From Ottelia alismoides (taxonomy: Eukaryota > Streptophyta > Magnoliopsida > Alismatales > Hydrocharitaceae), in NCBI GenBank assembly GCA_037367405.1, contig JAZKJV010010136.1, positions 62,001 through 126,000 on the forward strand: DNA of 64,000 nt. Direction: 5' to 3'. Below, piece by piece: positions 12,040-24,407 of this stretch; position 1 is the first letter of the stretch, and each line of letters opens with the position of its first letter. Made by a program: the position numbers and the translations under genes. The notes beneath the pieces are model-generated. The model saw nothing but the letters and a program-made list of their open reading frames with translations, was not told where the DNA came from and searched no databases.

Positions 12040-13521
12040 TATTAGACATGCGAGCTCACGACGAGCCATTATGCAATAAATGTTATTGCGAATATCATTC
12101 CCTGATATGAAATGAAGAATAATTAATTTCCATAATAGGTCCCTTAGTACAATTAGGGATATGTACCATGGTCATTTTAATGTTCATACAGCTGTTGATT
12201 CAATTGTTGAATCATAGATGTTGGTGCTTGGATGAATATCTGAAGAGTTAGATTGAAGACTCATCAAGCACCGACAAATGATTATTAAGAGAGTATCTCC
12301 ATCCCGAGAAGGAGATGGCGATCCATTCTTGAAAGATTGATATCTAACCGACCTCTTGATGCAAGTCCTCTACATGGGAATGGAGATTCGGAGGTGTTAG
12401 ATAAGTTAGGTCATAGAGTTGACTTAACAGGATCAACAAAACCAAGGACCTATGTCCTATGCTGTCATGACGTAGGCATGCATCCTCCGACCATAGACAA
12501 ATGTGTTACTATATGTCTGAGTATGTACATTTTGCATACCAATAGGTTAATGACCTAACAAAGGTCTATACACCGACGTGTTGGTATGCATGTAAGGGCA
12601 TATGAGTAATACGATATCTCAAACAGATCATAAAGGTTCATTTATTGAACTAGCATAAGATATTGGGAAGAATCAAATTTCGTGCATGGTCGCCTCGCAT
12701 CAGAAGTTTTACAGAATTTGTAGGTTTGTTATTTGCTTTTGAAAAGTATATGATCAACACCAAGGTTGAAATGTGCTTTTGGAAAGCATATGATCGATAC
12801 CGACTCCCTGTGATCAAATGAGAAACTTAATGATAAAAACATGAAGTAGAAAGTGTAAAATACATCAACAACCTCGGATTAAATATAGGTCTTCCAGTAT
12901 GCAGGATGTACATGTATTAGTAATACCTGAGGGTGATATGATCATAAGCAATTGTATAACCATGACGCTTCCATTCCTAGGGAGTGATGAAACATGTCTG
13001 GAGTTTAGTGAGTCCTCTCAGTAGAAAAGTAACTCGATCCTTGTCCAAATGTTGAACATAGATTTGAATGTGATTCAGATGCAATGAGAAGATTAAATTT
13101 GTGGTCTTAATTTAGTCAAGAATCTCTTATATGTCTGCAAGATCTGGATTTGAGATGTGATCTCAATATCCAAGTCATTATATGTGGATTAATACAATCA
13201 TCATCTCCTTATCTACAAGTATCCACGAAGAAAACACATTATCCTTGATAGAGTTCATGGATAATTTCATTGTTGATATATATCCGAGCATTGAGAAAAT
13301 TGATAATTAAATGTGATTTAATTATTATGAATAATATGAATTTGATTCATATTACAAGGAGAGATATCTTAGATAATTAAATGTGATTTATTTATCAAAT
13401 ATGTGAATAATGTGAATGTTATTCATATTATTTAGGAACATGAGAATAGATATCCAAGATAATCAAATGTGATTTAATTATCATGGATATGAACAATGTT
13501 GGTAGCACTATCCAAGTTATT

Positions 13522-13560
13522 CATATATATATATATATATATATAAATATATATATATAT
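13522..13560. repeat. AT microsatellite in the 5' LTR of C
   Basis: Alternating AT run with one AAAT interruption. The site corresponds to the left arm of the long U3 hairpin of the family, so the run probably expanded from that AT-rich palindrome. The 3' LTR of the same element lacks this expansion. Confidence 0.85.
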
Positions 13561-14083
13561 TATAAATGTGATTTATAATGTATTCGAGAGAGCATATTAT
13601 GATTTATATCTGTTCATTAATTATTGATATCAATTGTATTAACATTGGTTAATTAATTGAAAATGTAAATCAAGTTATATTTTGAGTTGTGAATGTGATT
13701 CACAATTTTCCAATGGCAATATTGTAATATTCATAAAATAATTATGAATTATTTTTGTAGAATATTTTACAACAAGTGTTGTTGTAAATATCAAAGATTT
13801 CCATGTAATAATGTAATCTCATGAGATTACATGAAGATTGCACCTTCCTACTGGAGAGGTTGGATGACCATAAAGGTGGTTGTCCCCCCCCCCCCTCTTA
13901 ATGGAAGGCGGCAATCTTGCGTTCATTATCCTCATGTTTGATTGAATTAATTTTATGATTATTTAATATTGATTTATTAATATATATTAAATTACATTAA
14001 ATTAATTGGTGTTGTGTTTTTACAACGAAGTCGTGTCCATTGAAAGAGCACTTATCAATCTTATTTATTGATTTTGTATAGTT

Positions 14084-14123
14084 CATGGATTGTGATCCAT
14101 GGACTCCCAAAATATTATAAATA
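14084..14123 (+). promoter_or_regulatory. Palindrome plus TATA box of the 5' LTR of C
   Basis: Arms CATGGAT (14084-14090) and ATCCATG (14095-14101) around TGTG, then TATAAATA at 14116-14123. The same arrangement occurs at 21951-21992 in the other LTR of C and at 35069-35108 and 42930-42969 in D. It is a plausible core promoter module. Confidence 0.65.
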
Positions 14124-14696
14124 GATGGGAAACCCTTGCTCTTCAAGTAATAATAAGAACATAAGGATCTCTGCCTCTATCTCTACACATCAACCCTCTC
14201 TCTCCCTCTCTCTTTGTGACCGTCCAACATGGAGCCCTGGAGAGAGTCCCATCGTCGCAACATAGTTGTTATGCTGTCAGATTATTTGCTTGTGGATCTC
14301 CATCTTCTTCGGTGCACCTCACTTGTAAAGAAGACGTCAGATCTCATGTGATGAGATCAAGATATTCGTCGCTTGGATTATCAACTTGGATTGCGAGTAG
14401 CACATGTTTCATGAATACACTCGCAGGCATCTCCTCCGTCAGATCGGACTTGAGAGAGGAGGTCTATTCATTTAGAGATTCGATCGCAACCATGCTTCAA
14501 GACGTAACCCTAATACGTGTTTGTGGTTTAGATGAAATAATCCGAGAATCATTCTTGGATCATGTGGTTTCATTGCATTAATTTTTTTAAAATTCCACTA
14601 CTCGGAGCAACTAGTGTGACTAATCACTCTCGATCACATATGATGCAATATTCATGCTTCCATGATGCGCTTAAGGATTTTCCCATATCCTTCAAG

Positions 14697-14709
14697 TGCT
14701 ATACAATCC
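14697..14709 (+). promoter_or_regulatory. Degraded primer binding site of C
   Basis: TGCTATACAATCC at the expected spacing from the LTR end. It matches the tRNA-iMet site only partly, consistent with an old, inactive copy. Confidence 0.6.
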
Positions 14710-17350
14710 ATATTGGAGGTTTTGGATGCTATCCATAAACCTTGGGTGACTTGCGTTCATTAGGGTTTGTGAAAATTTTATTGCATTTAGTTCACGTAGC
14801 CCTATTTTATGAATATTTTTGGCACTACTTAAATTTTTTAAGCACAAAGTTATCACATGGATTATGTTATACATTAAATAAGGAAACTATGAGATTTGTT
14901 TGCATGATATGGAATCTGATTGCTTAAGTTGTTATCTTTTTAGTGAACATGTATCCACTATTTCTAGGATGACGAGTCTTGACGTAATTAAAGAGTTAAT
15001 TACGGATTTGAAATGCCTATAATGTATGCAAATAACTTGGATTCTATTGTAAATGAAACTATCAAATGTTTGAAACTTTTTTTGCATGATTTGTGTTTAA
15101 ATTGATTGAGATATGCTAATTTCAGTGAGGGTCACTACTATAAATTATGTTCCTAATCAAGAGCCTTGTGATTATCATTTAACCAATTAGTGAAATTAAT
15201 GGTCAATTTTATTGAATAATTGATGATGAATATTTGAGAAATACTTGATAATGATTATTTCCTTTAATGACATTGCCTTAACTAATAATTGATTAGATAT
15301 GATCTAAATCATAAATTGGTTACATGATATTCCTTCGAACAAACAAATTTGCTTGAATATGATTGAGAATTTGATTAGAAAAATTTCTTATAATGAAAAT
15401 CAAAATGGTTTTGATTATTATTATATGTTATAACTTCGATTGAAAAACTTATTATCATCTCAAGTACAAAGTGATCAATCGGCATTATCCTAACCTGAGG
15501 TCGATATGGTGTCTAGTCGGGGAGCGTTGGGGTAGCAGGTTGCTCCATGTGTAACCTGTTCCACTCCCGTCAGTATTGTCCATGGCAGCGGGTGTGGAAG
15601 GGGTAATGCAAGAGGGATCATGACGTACTTTTCTAATTATTAAAATTCGAATAATACGTACTGTGAGATAATACCATCCTTTTCAAGTAACAATCAAGTT
15701 TGTTGATTGAATTGGATTTATAATTGATTTAATGTGACTAAATTAATTATATCCGGTTAAAACACTCTATTTTGAACAGATGTGTATTTCCCTTGGAAGA
15801 GTTAATTACGTGAATATGATTCTCAATAATTAATTAGAATTGGAACATGATTTGGAGGATCACATAAGTGACATCCATGGTCTCCCATCAAGGCGAAGGG
15901 ATCCGTCGCCGGGGATTGTATGTAGGAGACGCCTGTATGAAATGACAACTCTTGCATACAAACACATCTGGATCGGTCTCTTTGCTTCTCAAAAGAGTAA
16001 GGATGTATGCATAGTGACCCCAATACAAAGTCCTCATATTATTGGGGCCATATTGGGTGGCACAAAGCAAGCTGTAATCCTGTTGGAGGTTGGTTCAATT
16101 AATGACTGGTCAACATCACCTTAGGCATGGTGGGCCCGGGTGTTAAAGACCAAATTGGGAATGCAAGTTGGACTTGCAAGGCAGAATGTGTTCTCGCTTC
16201 TTTTTATCCGAGCTATAGATTATCATATTATTGGGATGCGATAAAGATAAGGAAGGAGATCCCAGATCCTTCTTGAGAAATAATTGTAAGTATATCTTTT
16301 ACGTTGAAAGTGATTAAGGGAATGAACTTTTAGTGTTAACAAGGCAAGACAACTTTGATATGAAATGGCTAAATCGAAGTAAAATATATTTTTATGCAAA
16401 TTATCTTATTTCAGACAATCCTTCATTAAACCCACTCAATAATATACTCAATAATAACCAATAAAATATCATGGATTGGATCTATCATCAAGATATTGTA
16501 CTTGCAGTTGAACACATAATGTATGTGGCTGCAATGTGCAAGTTTCCTCATAATAATGAGTAGTGACAATTAAATAGACAATAGGACTACAACCCTAGGG
16601 TTTGTATGTCTCTTTAGTCTTGATCTCTCATTGAATGTACATTCAAAGTGACATGTCTATGATGATCATAATTGTCAAATAATACTTACAAAATCTAAGA
16701 AGATGTTTCTGGCATACATATGTGCTCTCAACATTAATTATGAATGACATCGTTCACTGCATCATGCAGAATGGTGGTTCTATAAGAGATGATGTACTCA
16801 AAATGTTTGAGTACCTACCTGAACTTAAGTCTTTAAGAGTTAAGATGTATGCAGACATGATGAGTGTCATCATTATACTATCTATACTCTAGTCATTCAT
16901 GAAGCTCCAGAATATTTATATTGTATGAATTGAATGAAGCATGTGTAAATGTTGAAATACTCTTATATTGAAATATTTTAAATTCAACATAAGATATCCT
17001 TTGTCTTAAGCAATGGTTGTTTATAGATTAAGGGAGCGCAATAAAAGCATGAGTCTGACCCAAGCCAGAAGGAAAGCCAATGAGTTAACTATACTTCTGT
17101 AATTTCCATATGACATCCAAAGAATTAGATGAATGCCAATACTACAATAAGCCAATGTTTTGATAGTATGACTATCTAGACTATCTTGGATCTTTAGAGA
17201 AGGACTTGAAAGTGCATCAGAATAATCTACATGTACATTTGATCATTGAAATAAACTTTCTTATTTGATAAGATCAAAGTCTATTAATTGCATATCATTC
17301 TTTTAATAACATATGCAATTGTTGCATATGGTTTAGAAGACTGGAAAATT
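14710..17350 (+). other. Leader and unresolved gag region of C
   Basis: Colinear with the leader of A and D. It includes the conserved GC-richer blocks at about 15498-15600 and about 15845-16060. The frame 15840-16124 shares residues with the frame at 36829-37044 in D, but the matching stretch in A has a one-base deletion, so I do not call a gene. Gag is not identified. Confidence 0.5.
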
Positions 17351-19930
17351 TGATCTTAAAGTTTAACAGTCATCCACATAGATATTGATGTAATTATTGC
17401 AACAATCTCTATTTAATAGATAGACTTCATAGTTTCAGTGGGACAGTCCTTGGTCTTGGAGAATGTCTCTATGACCTTGATATTAGAATACATTCATAGT
17501 TTATTTCAAAATGTTGGATATGAAAATGTATTCTGGAATAGACCTATCATAAAGAGTTATGATGGATATATTTCATATAGTAATCTAATATCTATAGGAC
17601 TCTACTAAATTTAAAAATTAATGAATGATTCATTAACATTTCTAATAATGAAAACTAAATCTTATAAGATTAATATGAGGAAAAAGATCATTTGACAATG
17701 ATCTAGCATCAAGCCATGAACATATATCGGTTGATGATATCAATATACTAGTAAGAAATGATGTTTTAGAATGTCTAAAATTTCAAATTTTACGTACTTG
17801 TGAATATTGTATTCAAAAGTAGAAATTATCCAATGCACCCTTCTCTAAGAATGATGTAAGATGCCAAGGTATTCAAGATCTCGTACATTTTGATGTATGT
17901 GGATCATCTATATCATAATGAAATACTGATGATATATCATTCGATTATTATTTATGATATGAGATTTCTTCCATTCACCTTAGAAACCTTTGAAATGTTC
18001 ACAGATTTCACAATTTTGGTTTAAAACCAAAGTTTGAATAAAGATGAAAATAAATTTGATCTAATCTAGGTAGTTAGTATCTATTAGATAAATTCATTGA
18101 ATACCTTATGGAGAAAGAAATATCATTCCTATCTCACTCCTATTCGTACACTTAAACTCAATAGAGTTGTAGGGAGATACAATTGATCATGTGGGACATA
18201 ATTTGATCAATGATAAATCATAGCATAAATACCTCTTAGTTTCTAGGTATATATGTAGTAGAGACTACAAGATATATCCTTAATAAGATTCCACGCAAGT
18301 AAGTCAGAATCTAGCACAAGAGAGTCTACTTCATTAGGAAAATAAAGGATGGTATTGGATACCTACTTTACGACCTTGAGATTCTTAAAAGATTTCATAT
18401 ATGAGAATGTGATTCTTAGAAGATAGCTCTCTTGAGAATCAAGATGAAAATGAAGTAAAGGAACTCATTTGGTCTTGAGAAGATAATGAGACTCCTGAAA
18501 TCGGAAACTAAAAGGATAATTAAAGATGAAACACCAATACCTCTTCAAATGAGTTTAGGGTTGCATTCCATGTGTCAGTTAAATATGACAATGATCTGAC
18601 TTCATGTGACAAAGCTTCTAAAGATCATGTCATGGAAAGATGGACGTTATAAATAAAAGTCTAAAGTAGACTCCATATACAAGTGTTGTATATGGACCCT
18701 CAAGGATCCACATGTATCGGTAAGACCCATTAAGGTCGAAATGGATCTTCAAGAGAAAGAGGGAACCTGATGCGAACGTAAAGAACTTTAAAGCATTGCA
18801 CGTATCCTCAAGATACATACTGAAGAGAAGACATCGCTTGCGATGAGACTTGCTCTCCAGTGACCATGCTTAAACTCATCAAAATATTGCTAGCTATAGC
18901 TACACAACTTTCCTTTGACATCTACAAGATGGAAGTCAATATGGCATTCCTCTATGAATTTCTCACCAAGGATACTCATATGAAGTAGCCCCAAGGCTTC
19001 ATAGCCGAGGAAAGCAAGGTGTGAAAGCAAAACAACCCCATCTATGGACTCAAATAAGCTTCTTGTAGTTGGACCATCATGGTTGATAAAATTATAAAGG
19101 TTATGATTTCAGATAGAATCTTGATGAACCAATTGAAGCTTAGTGGGTGTGCCATTATGTTCGTCGTGCTAAATGTAGATGATATCCTAATCATTTGGAA
19201 TGATGTAAGGATAATAATAAGTGCTTTATGATATGATTGTTCCATAACTTGAGGTATGATCTCAAGGATACCTCTTAGATCTTATTTCTGAAGGTGTTCA
19301 AAAGAAAAGAGAAGAGGATATTGGGACCGTCACATTTGTAGTATGCCTTGGAAATATTCCGTTCTTGGAAAACCCCAAGGAAGGCTTCCATCCCTTAAGA
19401 TATGGTACTGACATATTTGAAGGGATAACACCTCAAAGAGTTGAGAAAGTGAATACTTGAACTACTTGCCCTTGTGCATCAGTTACGAGAAGCCAAGGGT
19501 ATACTGGATATGTACAAATGCCAGATGTCTGTCATGCAATTGGAGTAGTAAACTATTACTACTCCTATTATGAAGATAAAACACTTGATTGTAGTAATAA
19601 CAATATATTCAAAGATGACAAGACCTGTGAGATAGTGATCTCAAAGTCTTATCTTCGAGAACTCGAGACTTATATATGGAGATCAAAAAGGTCTTAACTG
19701 TAGATACCTTAGGAGATAGAGATCTCTTGGAATAAGGGTATTCTAATAAGAATAATAAAAATAATGTACTGGTTATAATAATTATTTAATTGAGTATTGG
19801 TTGCATAGGATGCAAGCTCTGTTACTAGGAGATATATAAGTGTCGTGAAAGGACTTGGTGTAGTCCCTTGGGAACATAGTGACTGACTAGCTTACCTAGA
19901 TATTTTTCTAAATAGCCCATTAATGGCTCC
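17350..19930 (+). pseudogene. Broken copia pol of C
   Basis: Integrase remnants at about 17790-18330, RT at about 18690-19250 and RNase H at about 19400-19930, in the same order and spacing as A and D. Around 18860 the translation reads VTMLKLIKILLAIATQL, matching the RT block of A, followed by the ED-(I/T)-HMK-P-GF-like segment near 18965-19005. The opposite-strand frames in this interval are shadows. Stops and indels throughout. Confidence 0.8.
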
Positions 19931-19937
19931 TTAGGCT

Positions 19938-19947
19938 AGTGGGAGAT
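19938..19947 (+). promoter_or_regulatory. Polypurine tract of C
   Basis: AGTGGGAGAT immediately precedes the 3' LTR start (TGTTGGACATG) at 19948, identical to the tract in A and D. Confidence 0.85.
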
Positions 19948-22305
19948 TGTTGGACATGCAATCCAACGACGAGCCATAATGCAATAAATGTTATTGTGAA
20001 TATCATTGCCTATTAGGAAATGAAGAATATTTAATTTGCATAATGGGTACCTTATTACAATTAGGGTTATGTACCATATCCATCTTAATGATCATACATC
20101 TACTGATTCAATTGTTGAATAATAGAGGTTGATGCTTGGACGAATAACTAAAGAGTTAGATTGATGACTCATCAAGCACCGTCAAATGATTATTTAGAGA
20201 GGATCTCCAGCCTGAGAAGGAGATGGAAATCCATTCTCGAAAGGTTGATATCTAACCAACCTATTGATGCAGGTCCTTAACATAGGAATAGATATTCAGA
20301 GGTGTTAGATAAGTTAGGTCAAAGAGTTGACTTAATGAGTTCGAGATAACAAAAGACCTATGTCATATGCTATCACGATATAGGCATACATCCTCCGACC
20401 AGAGACATATGTGTTACTATATGTCTGAGTATGTACATTTGACAGACCAATAGGTTGATGACCTAACCAAGGTCTATACATGGGTACGCTTGTGTGCATG
20501 CAAGGTCATATGAGTAATACGATCTCTCAAAGGGATCATACAGGTTCATTTACTGAATCGGATGATATAAGCTCACTCATAAGATATTGGGAAGAATCAA
20601 ATTCTGTGCACAGTCGTATCGCTTTGGAAGTTTGAGTGAATTTGTAGGTTTGATATATGCTTTTGGGAAGTATATGATCAACACCTAGGTATGATACGTG
20701 TTTTTGTAAATCATATGATTGATATCGAATCCCAATGATCAAATGAGAAACTTAATTATAAAACATTTAAGTGGACAGTGTAAAAGAGATCTAGAACCTC
20801 GTGGTTAAATCTAGGTCTTCCAGTATGCAGGATGTACATGTATTACGAATACCTGAGGGTAAATGTTATCTTAAACGATTGTATAACTATGACACATCCA
20901 TTCCTAGGGAGTAATGAAATGGGTCTGGATTTTTGTGACTCCTCTAAGTAGAAATGTGATTCAGATGCAATGAGAAGATTAGATTTGGGGTCTTGATTTA
21001 ATCAAGCATCTATGGGAGGTCCGTAAGATCTGGATTTGAGATGTGATCTCAATATCCAAGTCACTATAAGTGGAACAATACAATCGACTTGTCCTTATCT
21101 CCAAGTATCTGCAGAGAAAGCGTATTATCCTTGATAGAGTTCATGGATAATTTCATTATTGATATTATATATCCGAGCTCTTTGAAAATTGATAACTAAA
21201 TGTGATATAATTAATATGAATAATATGATTTGATTCATATTATAAGGAGTGTTATATTAGATAATTAATTGTGCTTTAATTATCAAAGATGTGAATAATG
21301 TAAACGTGATTCATATTATTTAGGCATATGAGAATAGAGATCGAGGATAATTGCATGTGATTTAATTATCATCGTTATGAATAATTTGGATAGCACTATA
21401 CAAATTATTCATATATATATTATAAATTTCATTTATAATGTATGAGAGAGAGCATATTATGATTTACATTTGTTGATTAGTTATTGATGTGGATTGGATT
21501 CAGATGGGATAATTAATTGAAAATATAAATCACATTTTATTTTGGGTTGTGAATGTGATTCACAATTTCCATTGACAAGATTGCAATATTAAGAAAATAA
21601 TTATAAATTATTTTTGTAGAATATTATACAATAAATTTTCTTGTAAATCTTGGATATTTCTATGGAATAATATAATCTCATGAGATTATATGAAGATTGC
21701 ACCTTCCTACTAGGGAAGGTGGACAACCACCAATCCCATTTGAAAAGGGTGGCCATCCCCCCTTTTAATGGAAGGAGGCAATCTTGATTCCATTATCTCC
21801 ATGATTGATTGATTTTAATTTTAGGATTAATTTATGTTGATTTATAGATATATATTTGATTTAAATTAAATTAATTGTTGTTGTGTATTTACATAAAATC
21901 TTGGACATTGAAAGAAGTACAAATCAATCTTATTCATTCATTTTGTGTAGTCCATGGATTGTGATCCATGGACTCCTAAAATATTATAAATATAAGGGCA
22001 CCCCTTTCTCTTCGAGTAATAAATAAACTCTCTCCCTCTCTCTCTACATGTCAACCCTCTCTCCCTCTCTCTTTGTGGTCATCTACCATGGATCCCAAGA
22101 GAGAGTCGCTATTGTCCTAGCATCATCATTATGCTCCCGAATTATTTGCTCATGGATCTCCATCTCCTTCGGTGCACCTCACTCGTGAATAAGACATCGG
22201 ATCTCATGTGACAAGATCAGGAGATTCGCCACTTGGATCATTAACATGGATTGCGAGAAGCACGTGTTTCATCAACACGCTCGCAAGCGTCTACTCCGTT
22301 GGATC
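19948..22305 (+). repeat. Truncated 3' LTR of copia element C
   Basis: Family LTR with TATA box at 21985-21992 and promoter palindrome at 21951-21972. Similarity stops after GTTGGATCA near 22305, so the end of U5 is missing. Sequence beyond belongs to something else. The junction shows no LTR end and no target duplication, which suggests deletion rather than a clean insertion boundary. Confidence 0.85.
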
Positions 22306-22730
22306 ATACTATTAAAGGGAATTGTGACCTTGACATACTTGTTGTAAAACCCTACCATCTCAAGGTCATCTTTTTGGATTTTTTAGATTTCTACCTTCTA
22401 CCCTTAAGAGCACAGGGTAAAGGGATTATTGAAGACAACTCAGATTCTGATAATGAAATATGTTCATTCAAATGAGAAAATGAGTTCTGTACAGAACTGT
22501 AACTCTGACTTTTCATTGAAATAAAATTCATGAAAAGAAATGTGTTGTCCATCTACTGCTACTCCCGGTGAGTCCTAATCATATGGAGGTGCAATCTCTT
22601 CAATAGGATCGATTGATTCATTGATGATGCTCCTCTCTATATTTTTATTTTTCTGATTTTTTAAATATTTTAGGGATTTTGAATCCCTTTTATTATGCTA
22701 AAGGTGCTGATACTGGTGGTGGTGATGTTG
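22306..22730. other. Unassigned spacer next to gag remnant
   Basis: I see no supported gene. The tract follows the gag stop on the minus strand, so it could be gag-pol spacer of that element. It holds a short palindrome GTTCTGTACAGAAC near 22484-22497. The open frame crossing 22305 begins inside the LTR of C and is therefore not a real gene. Confidence 0.4.
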
Positions 22731-24407
22731 TTACTCTACCTCCAAGTTCTCCTCAGGTAGAGACTTGGCGACATCCTCCTCATATTCCTGTGCCCGATCA
22801 GGTATGGTCACGATCCCTCCGCTCTTGAGGGACATGTGATTCGCATTATCATACGAAAGGTTCTCATGTTCAGATTGGGGATAATATTAGTAGTATACCT
22901 GATATCAAGGTCATTGCTGACCCTGATTAAGGCCATTAGGATTGTCCTGAACTTGGGCGGGAATTGGAGTCCTTAGTGCCATCTGCTGATCTTGGTGGCG
23001 TGGGATATGGTTGAGATCTGTCCTTATGTCATGATAATAGTTATGCATCTACTGAACCATGTCTCTCAAAGACTGAATGGCTAAGGTGAGGGACCCTAGA
23101 TCACTCATGGGTGGGGTCAGTTGCTGTTGATTGGAAGATGGGAGATTCTGCTGCCTATATTGGCCCTGTTGGCCCTACCGATACTATTGTTGTGGGTAGT
23201 ACTGTAAGGTGTAAGGTGGTGGTGGACCCTGCTAGCCCGAGTGGAAAGCGTGTTTCTACTAGTGTTACTGAGGCTGGTACCCTAGCTGGGACTACGCAAA
23301 ACATGGTGTGGAGATGAAGCTAGTGTCCTAGTAAGTTAGGGAGGGTCGATATGGATGACCATCCCTGATTGTCTACCGATGGAATCATGGTTGTACCACA
23401 ACCCATTGATATCAAACACCTACAGAGGCTCCTAATAAATTGACTCCATTTGTGGGGGTGTGTGATGGTCCTGTTGAGTATATTGTTGCTCCTCAACCTA
23501 GTTGCTTTGAGGCCTTTGTACCTACTCCTATACGAAGTGAACTCGATGTACATGTTCAAGTGGTGCATAAGAGGCATGTAGTTGTATCTTGGCTACCTTC
23601 TCAGATAATTCCTCCACTTGCATCGGCAATTGTGAAAGAGCTTCAAGGTTAGTGACCCTCTTGTGAATCTGCTCTACCATGGTAAGCTTATCAGCAATTA
23701 TCCCCTTTCTTGGGATGAGATCATCTGTCAGATCTGCTACAGTTCTCCTGGGTGTCCCATGTGATAGGCATGAGACAGACACCTGATCGGCCCTGGTGTT
23801 CTGAGATCTTCCTATTTCTTCCATCTGCTCTAAGATCTTCCATATGGCATCTTTGTTCTTATTCAGATAGCTACCTCCATAAGCTGTACTCACTAACCAT
23901 TGCATCTCCGGGGTCATGCCATAGAACAAGGTCAGGACTAACATCGCCTTGGTAATGCCATGGCAAGGGTATTTCTGTGTCAAATCATTGAATCTATCCC
24001 AAGTTTCATGAAATGGCTTGTAGGGGTCCTGCGAGATACTATTGATCTTTGTCCTCAACTGGTTAGCCCTACTGAGTGGGTAGAACTTCTTAAAAAATGG
24101 GTCTTTAAGTTACAACCAGATCGTACATCTAACCTCGAGATTCATCAACCAATGGAGCCTTCAACATGATGTAATCTTCTCCCACTCTAGGATGGCTATG
24201 GTTGTTAGACACCAACTCAAAGTCTCTTAAGAATGCATATGGTTCTTTTATTGCATTCCCATTAAACTTCGGTAGCATTCCAAGGAAATGGAGGTTTAGC
24301 TTAAATGCCTCTAGTAGAACCTCAGGTACGAGCCAATTGTGTATCTCATTCTCTCTTGGATTATAAGTATCCACCATAGGTCTATCCATACCACCCACCT
24401 CACTCAC
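22731..24407 (-). pseudogene. Athila/Tat-like Ty3/gypsy gag remnant
   Basis: Minus-strand capsid-type gag in at least three frames. 24407-24129 gives an N-terminal part (LPKFNGNAIKEPYAFLRDFE) typical of plant gag. 24058-23528 continues with a WDRFNDLTQKYPCHGI segment and a following YGGSYLNKN...W-ILEQM stretch, as in Athila/Tat gag. A third segment around 22900-22731 contains ENLSYDNANHMSLKSGG and ends at a TAA (22731-22733). No zinc knuckle is visible. The + strand frames here are shadows. The fragment probably belongs with the minus-strand primer site at 29571-29588, but more than 5 kb separate them. Confidence 0.8.

Larger units (their letters stand above)
12040..14694 (+). repeat. 5' LTR of copia element C
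   Basis: Full-length LTR, start degraded to TATTAGACATG (A has TGTTGGACATG) and ending CCTTCA. U3 has the family hairpins: 13303-13325 (arms ATAATTAAAT/ATTTAATTAT, loop GTG), 13332-13354 (arms TAATATGAAT/ATTCATATTA, loop TTG) and 13687-13705 (arms TTGTGAAT/ATTCACAA, loop GTG). It also carries an AT microsatellite at 13522-13560 and a run of C near 13885. A TATA box is at 14116-14123. Confidence 0.9.
12040..22305 (+). mobile_element. Ty1/copia retrotransposon C, 3' LTR truncated
   Basis: 5' LTR 12040-14694, degraded primer site 14697-14709, internal region to 19947, polypurine tract, then a 3' LTR from 19948 that stops matching the family at about 22305, roughly 0.4 kb short of its end. More diverged than D, with many stops in pol. 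It is inserted into reverse-strand B. Because the right end is missing, no target duplication can be checked; the five bases before it are GGGGT. Confidence 0.88.

Noticed and set aside
15840..16124. Leader ORF shared with 36829-37044 in D
   Set aside because: The matching stretch of A has a one-base deletion that breaks it, and no protein family is recognised. Kept only as a possible conserved RNA block.
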